30,066 nt of DNA, from IMG/VR virus record IMGVR_UViG_3300028840_001140, positions 1 to 30,066 of that record; one strand, written 5' to 3'. Shown here piece by piece: positions 7,436 through 13,898 of this stretch. Below the pieces are notes generated by a model, which saw only the letters and a program-made list of their open reading frames with translations, ran no database searches and was not told the DNA's origin. This DNA comes from a virus. The position numbers and the translations under genes were made by a program. Each line of letters starts with the position of its first letter. Positions within the stretch are counted from its first letter, which is position 1.

Positions 7436-7620
7436 CGAGCGACATCGCTCGTAGAAACCGCTCAGTGTGACGCGGATCGTTATCAGGCTGAAGGTCTTCT
7501 GTGTAGTTCTCCTTGTTTGTTGGGCGGCTCGTAGCCGTCCTAAGTCCGGCAACGGCGGGGACTTCTGTCTCCCTGGCTGAAACCCCGCCCGCCGGGCTGC
7601 CCTTTCGGCACGCCCCGTGC
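7436..7620 (+). promoter_or_regulatory. Run of four hairpins before the next gene block (possible structured leader)
   Basis: Four stems follow one another upstream of the 7663 start: CGAGCG-ACAT-CGCTCG (7436-7451), CGGCT-CGT-AGCCG (7525-7537), GGCGGGG (7554-7560) with CCCCGCC (7583-7589), and GCACG-CCC-CGTGC (7608-7620). If transcribed they would form a structured 5' leader or a small RNA. No known riboswitch class is recognised, and the GC content makes some chance pairing likely. Confidence 0.3.
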
Positions 7621-7662
7621 TCTATGTCTGGGCGTCCGATAGTGGACAGGAGAACACAACGC

Positions 7663-8298
7663 ATGGAGCACTTCACCGACAGCTACGTCCCCACCACCGC
7701 CCCTGCCGCCGACAACGACGCGCGGAAGCGGTGGAACGGCTTCCTGGCCTTCCACCGGGCGAACCCCGCCTTCTGGGGCCTCTTCAAGCAGTACGCGCAG
7801 GAGCGGATCGACCGTGGCTTCCGGAAGTATTCGGCCACGACCATCGCGCACCTGATCCGCTGGCACACCGACGTGCCCGGCCAGAAGACCGACGAGGTCG
7901 TCACGGCTGACGGAGAGGTCATCAAGGTTTCCATCAACGACCACGTCGTCCCCATCTACAGCCGCCTCTGGATGGCCCTGCACGGCGAGCAGCACAAGGG
8001 CTTCTTCAGTATCCGCGTGCCGAACAAGGCCAACCACGACTGGACCATGCAGCAGATCGCGGGACTGATCGAGGAGGAGGCCGCGACCCCTCCCCCCGAG
8101 CAGCCCGCCCTGAACACCCTCCCCAAGGAAGGGGACGAGGTCAGCTTCATCATCCAGCCCGGCAGCCAGAGGGCTTTCGGGACCGTCGGGAAGGTCTTCT
8201 GGAGCGAGGACGCGGCCAAGCACTACGCTCGCGTCACCGACAAGCTCACGGGCGACAGCGTCCCCCGCTGGCTCTCGGACCTGAAGGTGGTGTCGTAA
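7663..8298 (+). CDS. Conserved phage protein of unknown function (211 aa)
   Basis: The ATG at 7663 is chosen because AGGAG (7648-7652) lies ten bases upstream. Upstream in-frame codons have poor coding quality. Residues about 20-130 (FLAFHRANPAFWGLFKQYAQ, later RKYSATTIAHLIRW, YSRLWMALHGE and GFFSIR) match a small domain I know from many phages of high-GC bacteria. That domain reads like FH..NP..Y..L...A......G...Y....L....RW, then SRYARL and GFFE, and its role is not known. The C-terminal 65 residues (GDEVSFIIQPGSQRAFGTVG...) look like a small beta-barrel. It heads an overlapping run of genes and is probably expressed early or mid-infection. Confidence 0.65.
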   Translation: MEHFTDSYVPTTAPAADNDARKRWNGFLAFHRANPAFWGLFKQYAQERIDRGFRKYSATTIAHLIRWHTDVPGQKTDEVVTADGEVIKVSINDHVVPIYSRLWMALHGEQHKGFFSIRVPNKANHDWTMQQIAGLIEEEAATPPPEQPALNTLPKEGDEVSFIIQPGSQRAFGTVGKVFWSEDAAKHYARVTDKLTGDSVPRWLSDLKVVS

Positions 8299-8441
8299 TG
8301 GCCCGCCCCGAGATGCCCACCGAGGACGAACTCAACCGCCTCTTCGACGAGGCGTGGACCGAGACCGAGCAGGACTTCGACGAGGTCTTCGCCATCGCCC
8401 TGGCCCACGACTGCAAGAAGGAGGGCTGCTGCGATGAGTAG
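8298..8441 (+). CDS. Small acidic protein (47 aa)
   Basis: The ATG overlaps the previous TAA (TAATG). The product is very acidic, rich in Glu and Asp (TEDELNRLFDEAW, TEQDFDEVFAIA), mostly helical in character, and ends in a cysteine cluster (HDCKKEGCCDE). No family is recognised. The tight overlaps at both ends (its last 8 bases overlap the next gene) and matching codon use support a real gene. Acidic mini-proteins in phages sometimes mimic DNA or block host proteins, but nothing here shows that directly. Confidence 0.55.
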   Translation: MARPEMPTEDELNRLFDEAWTETEQDFDEVFAIALAHDCKKEGCCDE

Positions 8442-8766
8442 CGCGACCGAGTACCCCGCGTGGGTTGTCAAGCTGGCGAAGGAGTGCGGCACCGACCCGG
8501 CCACCGTGCAGGAGCAGGCGAACAACTTCTGGACCGACGTGGTCAGGTGCATCGGCCTTGACCACGACGCCGAGGTGCTGAGGGCCGTCCGCCGGATGAC
8601 CATCCTGGCCGGGAGGGACTTCGAGGAGGAGCGGTACGACGCCGAAGAGGCGGGCGTCGAGGTGGGTGACGACTTCGCCGAGCTTTTGCGCATGGACGAG
8701 GGGGCGAAGGTCTTCAGCGACTTCCAGGCTGCTACCGGGCTCGACCTTGGGAGCCTCCCGAAATGA
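8434..8766 (+). CDS. Unknown protein, first of a paralogous pair (110 aa)
   Basis: The start lies within the end of the preceding small gene, with AAGGAGG upstream at 8418-8424. The N-terminus, MSSATEYPAWVVKLAKECGTD, closely resembles that of the next gene (MTAATEYPKWLVEKAKRCGVT). Both continue with a helical segment containing FW.D and a later E..RAV.R..M/I. The second half is acidic. No membrane segment or enzyme motif is seen. The resemblance indicates a tandem gene duplication followed by divergence. Function unknown. Confidence 0.6.
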   Translation: MSSATEYPAWVVKLAKECGTDPATVQEQANNFWTDVVRCIGLDHDAEVLRAVRRMTILAGRDFEEERYDAEEAGVEVGDDFAELLRMDEGAKVFSDFQAATGLDLGSLPK

Positions 8767-9068
8767 CCGCTGCGACCGAGTACCCCAAGTGGCTGGTCGA
8801 GAAGGCGAAGAGGTGCGGGGTCACCCCCGGTCACCTCCACGACTCCTACGGGCTCTTCTGGGACACCTTCGAGCATACCGTCTACGGGCTGCACGGCGAT
8901 CAGGTCGAGCGGGCCGTGAAGCGTCAGGCGATGGCCCACGAACTCGATCTCACCGAGGAGGAGTGCTCCGAGGCGTGGATCAAGTCGATGGAAGACTTCT
9001 GCGACATCGCCCTGGCTGGGTTCAAGGAGCACCGCGAGCGGATTGAGCGCGAGAGGCGGGGCTACTGA
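8763..9068 (+). CDS. Unknown protein, second of a paralogous pair (101 aa)
   Basis: The ATGA overlap with the previous gene shows translational coupling. It shares with that gene the N-terminal ATEYPxWxVxxAKxCG block, a following FWDTFEHTV-like helix and the VERAVKRQAMAHELD segment (VLRAVRRMTILAGRDF in the partner). It then has a longer charged C-terminal helix (FKEHRERIERERRGY). It is likely a helical, possibly oligomeric small protein. Function unknown. The next gene also starts on its stop codon. Confidence 0.6.
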   Translation: MTAATEYPKWLVEKAKRCGVTPGHLHDSYGLFWDTFEHTVYGLHGDQVERAVKRQAMAHELDLTEEECSEAWIKSMEDFCDIALAGFKEHRERIERERRGY

Positions 9069-9244
9069 TGAGCGCCACGACGAAGACCCTGCTCTGGCTC
9101 GCGCTCCCCATCTCGCTCCCAGTCCTCCACCGCCTCGGCCCCGAGTGCGAGACTATTTCGGCCATCTGCGGCGGCATTACCTGCCTCTGGGTGCTCTGGA
9201 CCGCCTTGCTCTTCCTGAAGTGGATGATCCTCGACCTGCTCTGA
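9068..9244 (+). CDS. Small protein with two membrane segments (58 aa)
   Basis: The ATG overlaps the previous stop (TGATG). Residues about 8-22 (LLWLALPISLPVLHRL) and 32-57 (AICGGITCLWVLWTALLFLKWMILDL) are hydrophobic, and a short polar turn (GPECET) lies between them. This makes a two-span hairpin. Short two-span proteins in phages include holins and membrane-acting superinfection factors, but its distance from the late block argues against a lysis role. Function unknown. Confidence 0.55.
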   Translation: MSATTKTLLWLALPISLPVLHRLGPECETISAICGGITCLWVLWTALLFLKWMILDLL

Positions 9245-9260
9245 CAGACAAGAGGTAAAG

Positions 9261-9461
9261 ATGGATTTTCAAAAGACCGATAGTCATGGTAGAATGCCTC
9301 CGGTCGCATCCGCCTGCGAGTGTCTGTTTCACTGTGGGTGTCGCGCCGAAGCGGACAAGGCGAAGATCGCGCAGCTTGAGGAAGAGCGCGACGCCCTGTA
9401 CGAACTGCTCGTGGAGAAGACGAAGGAGAACTACCAGCTATGGGTAAGCCGTCGCCGTTGA
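9261..9461 (+). CDS. Small protein with cysteine cluster and coiled coil (66 aa)
   Basis: The ATG is preceded by AGAGG (9251-9255). The N-terminal third holds CECLFHCGC, a compact Cys/His cluster that could bind metal. The rest is a charged helix (ADKAKIAQLEEERDALYELL) suited to a coiled coil. The gene overlaps the next by 22 bases. Its first codons are less GC-rich than those of its neighbours (ATGGATTTTCAAAAG), and a TGGTAGAAT extended -10-like stretch lies within it at 9287-9295. Function unknown. Confidence 0.5.
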   Translation: MDFQKTDSHGRMPPVASACECLFHCGCRAEADKAKIAQLEEERDALYELLVEKTKENYQLWVSRRR

Positions 9462-10132
9462 AGCCGCCGAGTCCCGACCATCCGGGGTTCGAGGGGAACT
9501 ACGAGGGGGCGATCATCGCGGAAATCGCGTCGAAGGTCTACGAACGGTTCCTGCGCTCGTCGTCCCCCGCCGTGCGGTGCGTCGCGGACGACTGTTACGG
9601 CGAAGCGTGCCGGGGCGTAATGGAGGAGATCGAGCGGTTCCGGAGGCAGTGCAATGGATACCTCCCGCCGCTTGAGCCGCACATGGGCATCCTCTACAGG
9701 GAGGCATACCGCCGTGCCAACCGCTTCATCGCCCGGATCGTCCGGTGGCAGCGGGACATCAAGGACGACGGCAAGCCCGTTGGGGTGCCGGATTACGAGG
9801 ACGTGCTCGACTACGACGGGCAGGTCCGCGACGACGACGACTCGCTCATCAACTTCACGACGCCGCCCCTGGTCGCGTCGGCCCGCGTGGACCCGGACGC
9901 GCCCCTCGGACTCGCGGGTGGCTCGTTCCAGAAGCTGCACGATGCCGTCCGGGACGCGGTGAGCGAGAAGGAGTACGAGGCCCTGATGGACCGCGCCGGG
10001 ATCTGGAAGGGTGCGCTCTTCGGCAAGGAGGGGGGCAAGGCCCTCCAGAAGACGGTGATGGCCGCGCGCCAGAAGATGCGGCAGAACCGCGCCGTCCTCG
10101 CCGCCGTGAAGGAAATCGACGAATGCCTGTGA
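9440..10132 (+). CDS. Unknown protein with weak sigma-factor-like organisation (230 aa)
   Basis: The ATG at 9440 follows AAGGAG (9423-9428). Residues about 25-120 resemble sigma region 2 in outline: a helix, then DDCYGEACRGVMEEIERF (compare DDL.QEG..GL..AI.RFD), then a helix rich in Tyr, Arg and Ala (ILYREAYRRANRFIARIVRW). Near the C-terminus, AVSEKEYEALMDRAGIWKG and KALQKTVMAARQKMRQ are placed like region 4, but the helix-turn-helix core is not clear. A sigma-like gene follows one gene downstream. It could be a degenerate sigma factor or an unrelated helical protein. Weakly supported. Confidence 0.5.
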   Translation: MGKPSPLKPPSPDHPGFEGNYEGAIIAEIASKVYERFLRSSSPAVRCVADDCYGEACRGVMEEIERFRRQCNGYLPPLEPHMGILYREAYRRANRFIARIVRWQRDIKDDGKPVGVPDYEDVLDYDGQVRDDDDSLINFTTPPLVASARVDPDAPLGLAGGSFQKLHDAVRDAVSEKEYEALMDRAGIWKGALFGKEGGKALQKTVMAARQKMRQNRAVLAAVKEIDECL

Positions 10133-10512
10133 CGACCGAGGAGTACCGCCTGAAGCGCGCACTGACCCATTCCAAGGTAGACATCGTCACCGGCTGCTGG
10201 CACGCCGTAGGGAGCAGCGCCCGCCCCGTGGACACTCGCCACGAGATCCGGGTGGTGCTCTTCAAGGCGTTCCGGGACACCCCGCAGGGGGACGTGAGAG
10301 CCGCCTGCGGCGACCCGACCTGCGTCTCCCCCTTCCACTGCGAGGAGTGCAGCGGGACGGAGGGGCTGGCCGTAGAGAAGGCCCTGGCGCAGGCTGACGC
10401 GCGAGGCAACGAGAAGGCCAAGCTCGACATCGCCAACGTCGCGCCACCGAAGGCCGCGCCCACCAAGCGAGACGAGAACCCCTACCCCGTGGCGAGGGAC
10501 GATGGACGGTGA
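10123..10512 (+). CDS. HNH-fold-like protein lacking the first catalytic histidine (129 aa)
   Basis: The ATG overlaps the end of the preceding gene by ten bases. Residues about 60-75 read ACGDPTCVSPFHCEEC, matching the C..xxCV.PxH part of phage HNH proteins (compare HLCRNRACVNVAHL near the start of the window). The histidine expected before the first cysteine is replaced by Ala. It also has CWH early on, another mark of this fold. The C-terminal 50 residues are Ala/Lys/Pro rich and look unstructured. A zinc-binding relic of an HNH protein, perhaps acting as a DNA-binding protein, is the likeliest reading. Confidence 0.5.
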   Translation: MPVTTEEYRLKRALTHSKVDIVTGCWHAVGSSARPVDTRHEIRVVLFKAFRDTPQGDVRAACGDPTCVSPFHCEECSGTEGLAVEKALAQADARGNEKAKLDIANVAPPKAAPTKRDENPYPVARDDGR

Positions 10513-11005
10513 GATGTCGGAGGAGATGCTCGTGATCGCCACCCGGATCAGCAAGAGCCTCGCCAAGCAGCACGCGGGCTACTACGACGCCGGGCTTGGG
10601 TTCGACGACCTGAAGCAGGTCGGCCTGATGGGGGCCATCATTGGCTTCCGGGCCTACGACCCCGCGAAGGGGGCATCACTGCCGACGGTCATCTTCACCT
10701 ACGCCCGCAACGCGATGAGGTACGAGCTTCGGCAGGTCAGCCGGGAGCGCCCCTCCTCGACCGTCCAGATGCCGGAGAAGCTCGACCCGGCCACCGAGGA
10801 GCCCGAGGGCCTCTCGCCGGACGAGGAGCGGATGCAGGACGCCGTGGAGACGCTCCCACGCGACCTGGGCGGGATCATCGATATGCTTTTCGTCGAAGGC
10901 ATCAGTCAGGCGGACGCGGCCCGGAGGCTGGGGGTCTCCGTATCGACCGTGTCCCGTCGGAAGCTGAAGGCGTTGGCATTGATTGAGGAGGCATACGAAG
11001 GATGA
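10502..11005 (+). CDS. Phage RNA polymerase sigma-like factor (167 aa)
   Basis: Residues about 10-85 fit sigma-70 region 2: GFDDLKQVGLMGAIIGFRAYDP followed by SLPTVIFTYARNAMRYELRQ, the conserved DL.QVG..G...A...YDP.....F..YA....R form. After an acidic linker, residues about 115-163 fit region 4: LPRDLGGIIDMLFVEGISQ, then the helix-turn-helix AARRLGVSVSTVSRRKLKAL. Region 1 and region 3 are missing, as in short phage and ECF-like factors. It would redirect host RNA polymerase to phage promoters. The first ATG overlaps the previous gene by 11 bases; ATG at 10514 is an alternative start. It is translationally coupled to the sugar dehydrogenase gene (ATGATG). Confidence 0.8.
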   Translation: MDGEMSEEMLVIATRISKSLAKQHAGYYDAGLGFDDLKQVGLMGAIIGFRAYDPAKGASLPTVIFTYARNAMRYELRQVSRERPSSTVQMPEKLDPATEEPEGLSPDEERMQDAVETLPRDLGGIIDMLFVEGISQADAARRLGVSVSTVSRRKLKALALIEEAYEG

Positions 11006-11877
11006 TGGAATGCAAGAGAGATGCACTGTACTGGGTAGTCGGCGCAGGCGGGTACATCGCCAGGAGCCACTTCGCCGCCATCAAGGCGACGGGGGGCCGG
11101 ATCGCTGGGATCTGCGACCTCCGCGATAGCCTCGGGCAGATCGACGCCTTCGAGAAGGACGTGCCGGTGTTCTCGGACTTCAACGAGCTTCTCCTCGACG
11201 CGGGCTTCGAGACCGGCGGGGACCGCTACGTGGTCATCTGCACCCCGAACGACCTCCACCGGGCACAGGCGATTGACGCGATGGAGGCCGGGCTCAACGT
11301 GGTACTGGAGAAGCCTGCGGCCCTCACCGCCCCTGGGGCCGAGGACATCCTCGCGGTGCAGCGTGCGACCGACCGGGAGTGCTGGCCGGTCCTTCAGATG
11401 CGGCTCCACCCGGACCTCATGGACCTGAAGCGGAAGATCGTGGACGAGAAGCTCGACAAGCTGCACGTCGGGATCGACTACGTCACCTACCGGGGTCCGT
11501 GGTATCACGCCTCGTGGAAGGGCGGCCACCGGAGGAGCGGAGGCATCGGGCTCAACCTCGGCGTCCACCTCTTCGACCTCGCCCAGTGGCTCTTCGGCTA
11601 CGACCCGGAGATGGTCGTCGGCGGGGCCAGGATCACGGACGACTCCTTCTCAGGCGTCCTCTGCCTGCCGCGCGCCACGGTGACCTTCAACATCGCCACC
11701 GGGAACGAGGGCTTCAGCCGTACGATGGACATCGCGGGCTTCGGCACCTACGACTTCACGAGCGCCGTGGACCTGCACACCGCTTTCTACGAGCATATGC
11801 TGCTTGGCAAGGTGGCCTCGCTGGAAGAGGCCATTCCCGCCATCCGTATCGTCAACTCGCTGGACAAGAGGGCCTGA
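11002..11877 (+). CDS. Gfo/Idh/MocA oxidoreductase, WlbA/WbpB-like UDP-sugar dehydrogenase
   Basis: The N-terminal Rossmann fold shows VVGAGGYIARSHF (residues 12-24), then ICTPNDLH and VVLEKPAA with the family's catalytic EKP at 104-106. The C-terminal half has YVTYRGPWYHASWKG and SGGIGLNLGVHLFDLAQWLFG, which closely follow the WlbA/WbpB type (RG.WY..SWKG...SGGI..N.GVH.FD...W.FG). Those enzymes oxidise UDP-N-acetylglucosaminuronic acid at C3, using NAD and 2-oxoglutarate, for making diacetylated mannosaminuronic acid in lipopolysaccharide. At 291 residues it is slightly short for the family. It starts on the sigma gene's stop. Substrate identity is inferred from resemblance. Together with the glycosyltransferase and sulfotransferase-like genes it suggests glycan synthesis. 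Confidence 0.85.
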   Translation: MMECKRDALYWVVGAGGYIARSHFAAIKATGGRIAGICDLRDSLGQIDAFEKDVPVFSDFNELLLDAGFETGGDRYVVICTPNDLHRAQAIDAMEAGLNVVLEKPAALTAPGAEDILAVQRATDRECWPVLQMRLHPDLMDLKRKIVDEKLDKLHVGIDYVTYRGPWYHASWKGGHRRSGGIGLNLGVHLFDLAQWLFGYDPEMVVGGARITDDSFSGVLCLPRATVTFNIATGNEGFSRTMDIAGFGTYDFTSAVDLHTAFYEHMLLGKVASLEEAIPAIRIVNSLDKRA

Positions 11878-11878
11878 C

Positions 11879-12133
11879 ATGGACATCCTTGCTATCGCTC
11901 GCTGGAACGTGGAGAAGGGCCTGACCTGCAAGGCGGGCCACGTGGACATCCCGGCGCACGATGGCGAGATCGTCACCCTCTTCGGATACCGTCTCACGGA
12001 CGAGGCTGCCGCAAGTGTCGGCATCCCAATCATTTACGCCCGTAGCTCCGACGAAGCCTGCTCGGTCTACGCGCTCATGCTCACTGCAATCGAAGCCGCA
12101 TCGGGGGAAGCGGCCCACGGAGGAAAGTCGTGA
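11879..12133 (+). CDS. Unknown protein (84 aa)
   Basis: The ATG follows the dehydrogenase stop by one base. The protein begins MDILAIARWNVEKGLTCKAGH and continues with short strand-like and helical segments, with no membrane helix. The end is Ala/Gly rich (AIEAASGEAAHGGKS) and overlaps the next gene's GTG. Codon use matches its neighbours. I recognise no family. Position alone might tie it to the dehydrogenase or the protease gene. Confidence 0.5.
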   Translation: MDILAIARWNVEKGLTCKAGHVDIPAHDGEIVTLFGYRLTDEAAASVGIPIIYARSSDEACSVYALMLTAIEAASGEAAHGGKS

Positions 12134-12936
12134 AGACCCTGTTCACTCTCATCCTGTTCGTCGCCCTGGCCGTCGGCTGCGCCACCCCGCCCCCGCCCGC
12201 TCCCCTCCCCGTACCGGAGCCGGAGCCCGAGAACCCCTACGCACACCAGACGTTCCAGCCGAAGTACCTGACCTCCACGGTGGAGATCACCACCTACTAC
12301 TCCACGCTGCCCACCAAGTTCCGGGCCTCCCACTCGATCACCCCGATGGCGGGGACTGACGAGACCGGCCAGCCCTACGTCGCTCGTGGCAGGGGCACCG
12401 GAGTGGTCCTCGGGAAGATCGGCGCAGAGAAGGTCTGGGTGCTGTCGGCCAAGCACGTCCTCGCCAACGCGGACAAGGTGACTATCTCCAACGGCGACGG
12501 GACCGAGTACGAGGCGGACATCGCCACCCGATACCTGATGAAGGACAACGACCTGGGCGTGATCGGTGTGATCTCGGCGGACCTCTTCGGCAAGGTGACG
12601 AGGGCCTCCTTCTCGGACGAGCCGATCCTCCCCGGCTACATGCTCTGGCAGATCGGGTGCGCCCTCGGCGGCGACAAGATCCCCGCGTACGGCCCGGCCC
12701 ATCTCGGCGGTCGGAAGATTTTCAGCGGCTTCTTCGCTCGCGCTGGTGTCCACACGCTGCCCGGCAACTCCGGCGGCCCGATCTTCTACAGGGGCCACTG
12801 CATCGGGATCGTCTCCGCGATCCTCGTAAACCGCAGCACCCGGCAGCTTTACAGCCACCTGACGTTCTACGTGCCGGGCGACGAGATCCTGAAGTTCGTC
12901 TTCGAGTGGTCCGAGGCCAGCGCCAAGGGGGACTGA
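12130..12936 (+). CDS. Lipoprotein serine protease, trypsin/DegP-like fold (268 aa)
   Basis: The GTG at 12130 is preceded by GGAGGAAAG. Residues 1-16 form a signal peptide with a lipobox ending LAVGC (Cys17), followed by a Pro-rich tether (PPPPAPLPVPEPEPE). The protease domain shows the three catalytic elements in chymotrypsin order: VLSAKHVL (His109), DNDLGVI (Asp141) and PGNSGGPIF (Ser214). GTGVVLG before the His is also typical. It should be exported, lipid-anchored to the membrane, and cut proteins in the periplasm or at the surface. Phage-encoded exported trypsin-like lipoproteins are unusual. Possible jobs are processing of receptors or envelope proteins, or superinfection exclusion; none can be chosen from sequence. 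No PDZ domain follows. Confidence 0.85.
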   Translation: MKTLFTLILFVALAVGCATPPPPAPLPVPEPEPENPYAHQTFQPKYLTSTVEITTYYSTLPTKFRASHSITPMAGTDETGQPYVARGRGTGVVLGKIGAEKVWVLSAKHVLANADKVTISNGDGTEYEADIATRYLMKDNDLGVIGVISADLFGKVTRASFSDEPILPGYMLWQIGCALGGDKIPAYGPAHLGGRKIFSGFFARAGVHTLPGNSGGPIFYRGHCIGIVSAILVNRSTRQLYSHLTFYVPGDEILKFVFEWSEASAKGD

Positions 12937-12937
12937 C

Positions 12938-13144
12938 ATGAAGAAGCTGTTCGAGTCCGCAGGGGATGTCCGGATGGTCCTCCTCGACCAGGGTGGCCTC
13001 CCCATCTTCGCGTTCGACTGCCCGGACTGCGGGTCGCTGGTGGGCTTTCTGCACCCCTGCACCGAAGAGGAATTCGAGGTCGAGTGCCCCGGCTGCCACG
13101 CCGAGACGACCGCCGTCACTGACACCTTCGGAAAGGAAGCCTGA
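12938..13144 (+). CDS. Small zinc-ribbon protein (68 aa)
   Basis: The ATG lies one base after the protease stop. The protein carries two CX2C pairs, CPDC at about 28-31 and CPGC at about 50-53, plus a further Cys in HPCTEEE. This is the arrangement of a zinc ribbon. The stretch MVLLDQGGLPIFAFDCPDCG is strand-rich. Zinc ribbons of this size may bind DNA, RNA or RNA polymerase. No specific family is recognised. It belongs to a run of small genes separated by one to a few bases. Confidence 0.6.
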   Translation: MKKLFESAGDVRMVLLDQGGLPIFAFDCPDCGSLVGFLHPCTEEEFEVECPGCHAETTAVTDTFGKEA

Positions 13145-13146
13145 CC

Positions 13147-13395
13147 ATGTGGGACTTCATTCTCTACCTCTGCGCCACCGTCCTCGGCCTCATGATCGTC
13201 GGGGGCCTCCTCGCCGTTGCCAACCACGTCATCACCCTGCTGGAGCGGCTGGTGGAGGCCCAGGAGCAGATCGCGGGCGTCGAGGAGAAGAACGACGAGG
13301 TCGGGTTCACCGGCCCCGAGCAGTGCTGCAAGCTGGAGCCGGGACAGCCGCACCGTGCCCACCCCGGTCGTCCCTGCCCCTCCAAGGAGGTCTGA
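13147..13395 (+). CDS. Single-span membrane protein with cysteine-containing tail (82 aa)
   Basis: Residues about 4-28 (FILYLCATVLGLMIVGGLLAVANHVI) are a strong membrane segment at the N-terminus. A helical amphipathic region follows (LLERLVEAQEQIAGVEEKN), and the tail is polar with CCKLEPGQPHRAH and a late Cys. This makes an anchored helix with a soluble, perhaps metal-binding end. No lysis family is recognised. It is one of two small membrane proteins around the coiled-coil gene that follows. Confidence 0.55.
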   Translation: MWDFILYLCATVLGLMIVGGLLAVANHVITLLERLVEAQEQIAGVEEKNDEVGFTGPEQCCKLEPGQPHRAHPGRPCPSKEV

Positions 13396-13396
13396 C

Positions 13397-13744
13397 ATGG
13401 GTCTGTTCAGTCGTGAGCCCCGCCGCTCCGATCAGTTGCGCGCCATCCTCACCGGGGCCACCGCCGGGATGAAGGTCGTCCGGGGCGTGTGGGAGGAGAA
13501 GATCGCGAAGCTGGAGGAGAAGCTCGAAGCCGCCGCCGCGCGCATCGCGGAACTGGAGGCCGAGCGGGACCGGCTGCTGGCGCAGAAGCACGGCATCTCG
13601 GTCTACGACCCCTTCGGACAGGCCGACCTCGGTGCCTGCCCCTGCCTGAGCGCCGACCACGAGAACCCTCACTGCGAGTGGTACGTCAAGCGGCAGGACG
13701 AGGGCTTCGGAGGCGACCCTGACGAATGGCCCGGAGGCTGCTGA
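13397..13744 (+). CDS. Coiled-coil protein with C-terminal Cys/His motif (115 aa)
   Basis: The ATG follows the previous stop by one base, with AAGGAGG at 13384-13390. Residues about 30-67 form a clear coiled coil (EEKIAKLEEKLEAAAARIAE and on). The C-terminal part holds ACPCLSADHENPHCEWY, a close-set group of Cys and His that could bind zinc, and the protein ends in Cys. The coiled coil suggests dimerisation. Function unknown. Confidence 0.55.
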   Translation: MGLFSREPRRSDQLRAILTGATAGMKVVRGVWEEKIAKLEEKLEAAAARIAELEAERDRLLAQKHGISVYDPFGQADLGACPCLSADHENPHCEWYVKRQDEGFGGDPDEWPGGC

Positions 13745-13745
13745 C

Positions 13746-13898
13746 ATGCCCGTCTGGCAGATGCGCGAGGAGATCGACGACCTGAAGGAGAAGCTCCACT
13801 ACGAGCGGAAGACACGGTCCCTCGCCATCTACCTCGGCTTTCTCGGGGGCGTCTTCTTCACCATGCTCGTCGAGGCCGGGATCGGGATGATCCAGTGA
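13746..13898 (+). CDS. Small coil-plus-membrane protein (50 aa)
   Basis: This short gene starts one base after the previous stop. Residues 5-24 form a charged helix (QMREEIDDLKEKLHYERKTR), and residues 27-48 (LAIYLGFLGGVFFTMLVEAGIG) form a membrane segment. The stop overlaps the next GTG (GTGA). A cytoplasmic coil with a C-terminal anchor could bind the coiled-coil protein encoded just before it; this is inferred from order only. Confidence 0.55.
   Translation: MPVWQMREEIDDLKEKLHYERKTRSLAIYLGFLGGVFFTMLVEAGIGMIQ

Larger units (their letters stand above)
6240..7662. other. About 1.4 kb without a convincing gene, rich in repeats and dyads
   Basis: No ORF here has the GC-rich third positions or ribosome binding sites of the neighbouring genes, and parts (6640-6790, 7120-7210) are visibly AT-richer. 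Besides the sites listed separately there are these dyads: GATCT-CTC-AGATC at 6756-6768, GTCGC-GAA-GCGAC at 7035-7047 (the GCGAAGC core is known as an unusually stable DNA hairpin), GATTTC-G-GAAATC at 7136-7148, GAGGGA-GTGGT-TCCCTC at 7210-7226, and GTCGC-N7-GCGAC at 7309-7325. A TATACAAT-like -10 box is at 6660-6667. Between the late block and the next gene block, such a region could hold a replication origin, a packaging site, promoters or small RNAs. The sequence alone does not decide between them. Confidence 0.7.

Noticed and set aside
9287-9295. Extended -10-like TGGTAGAAT inside the small gene at 9261
   Set aside because: There is a single copy within coding sequence without a matching -35 box. 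Chance is likely, although the local AT content is raised.
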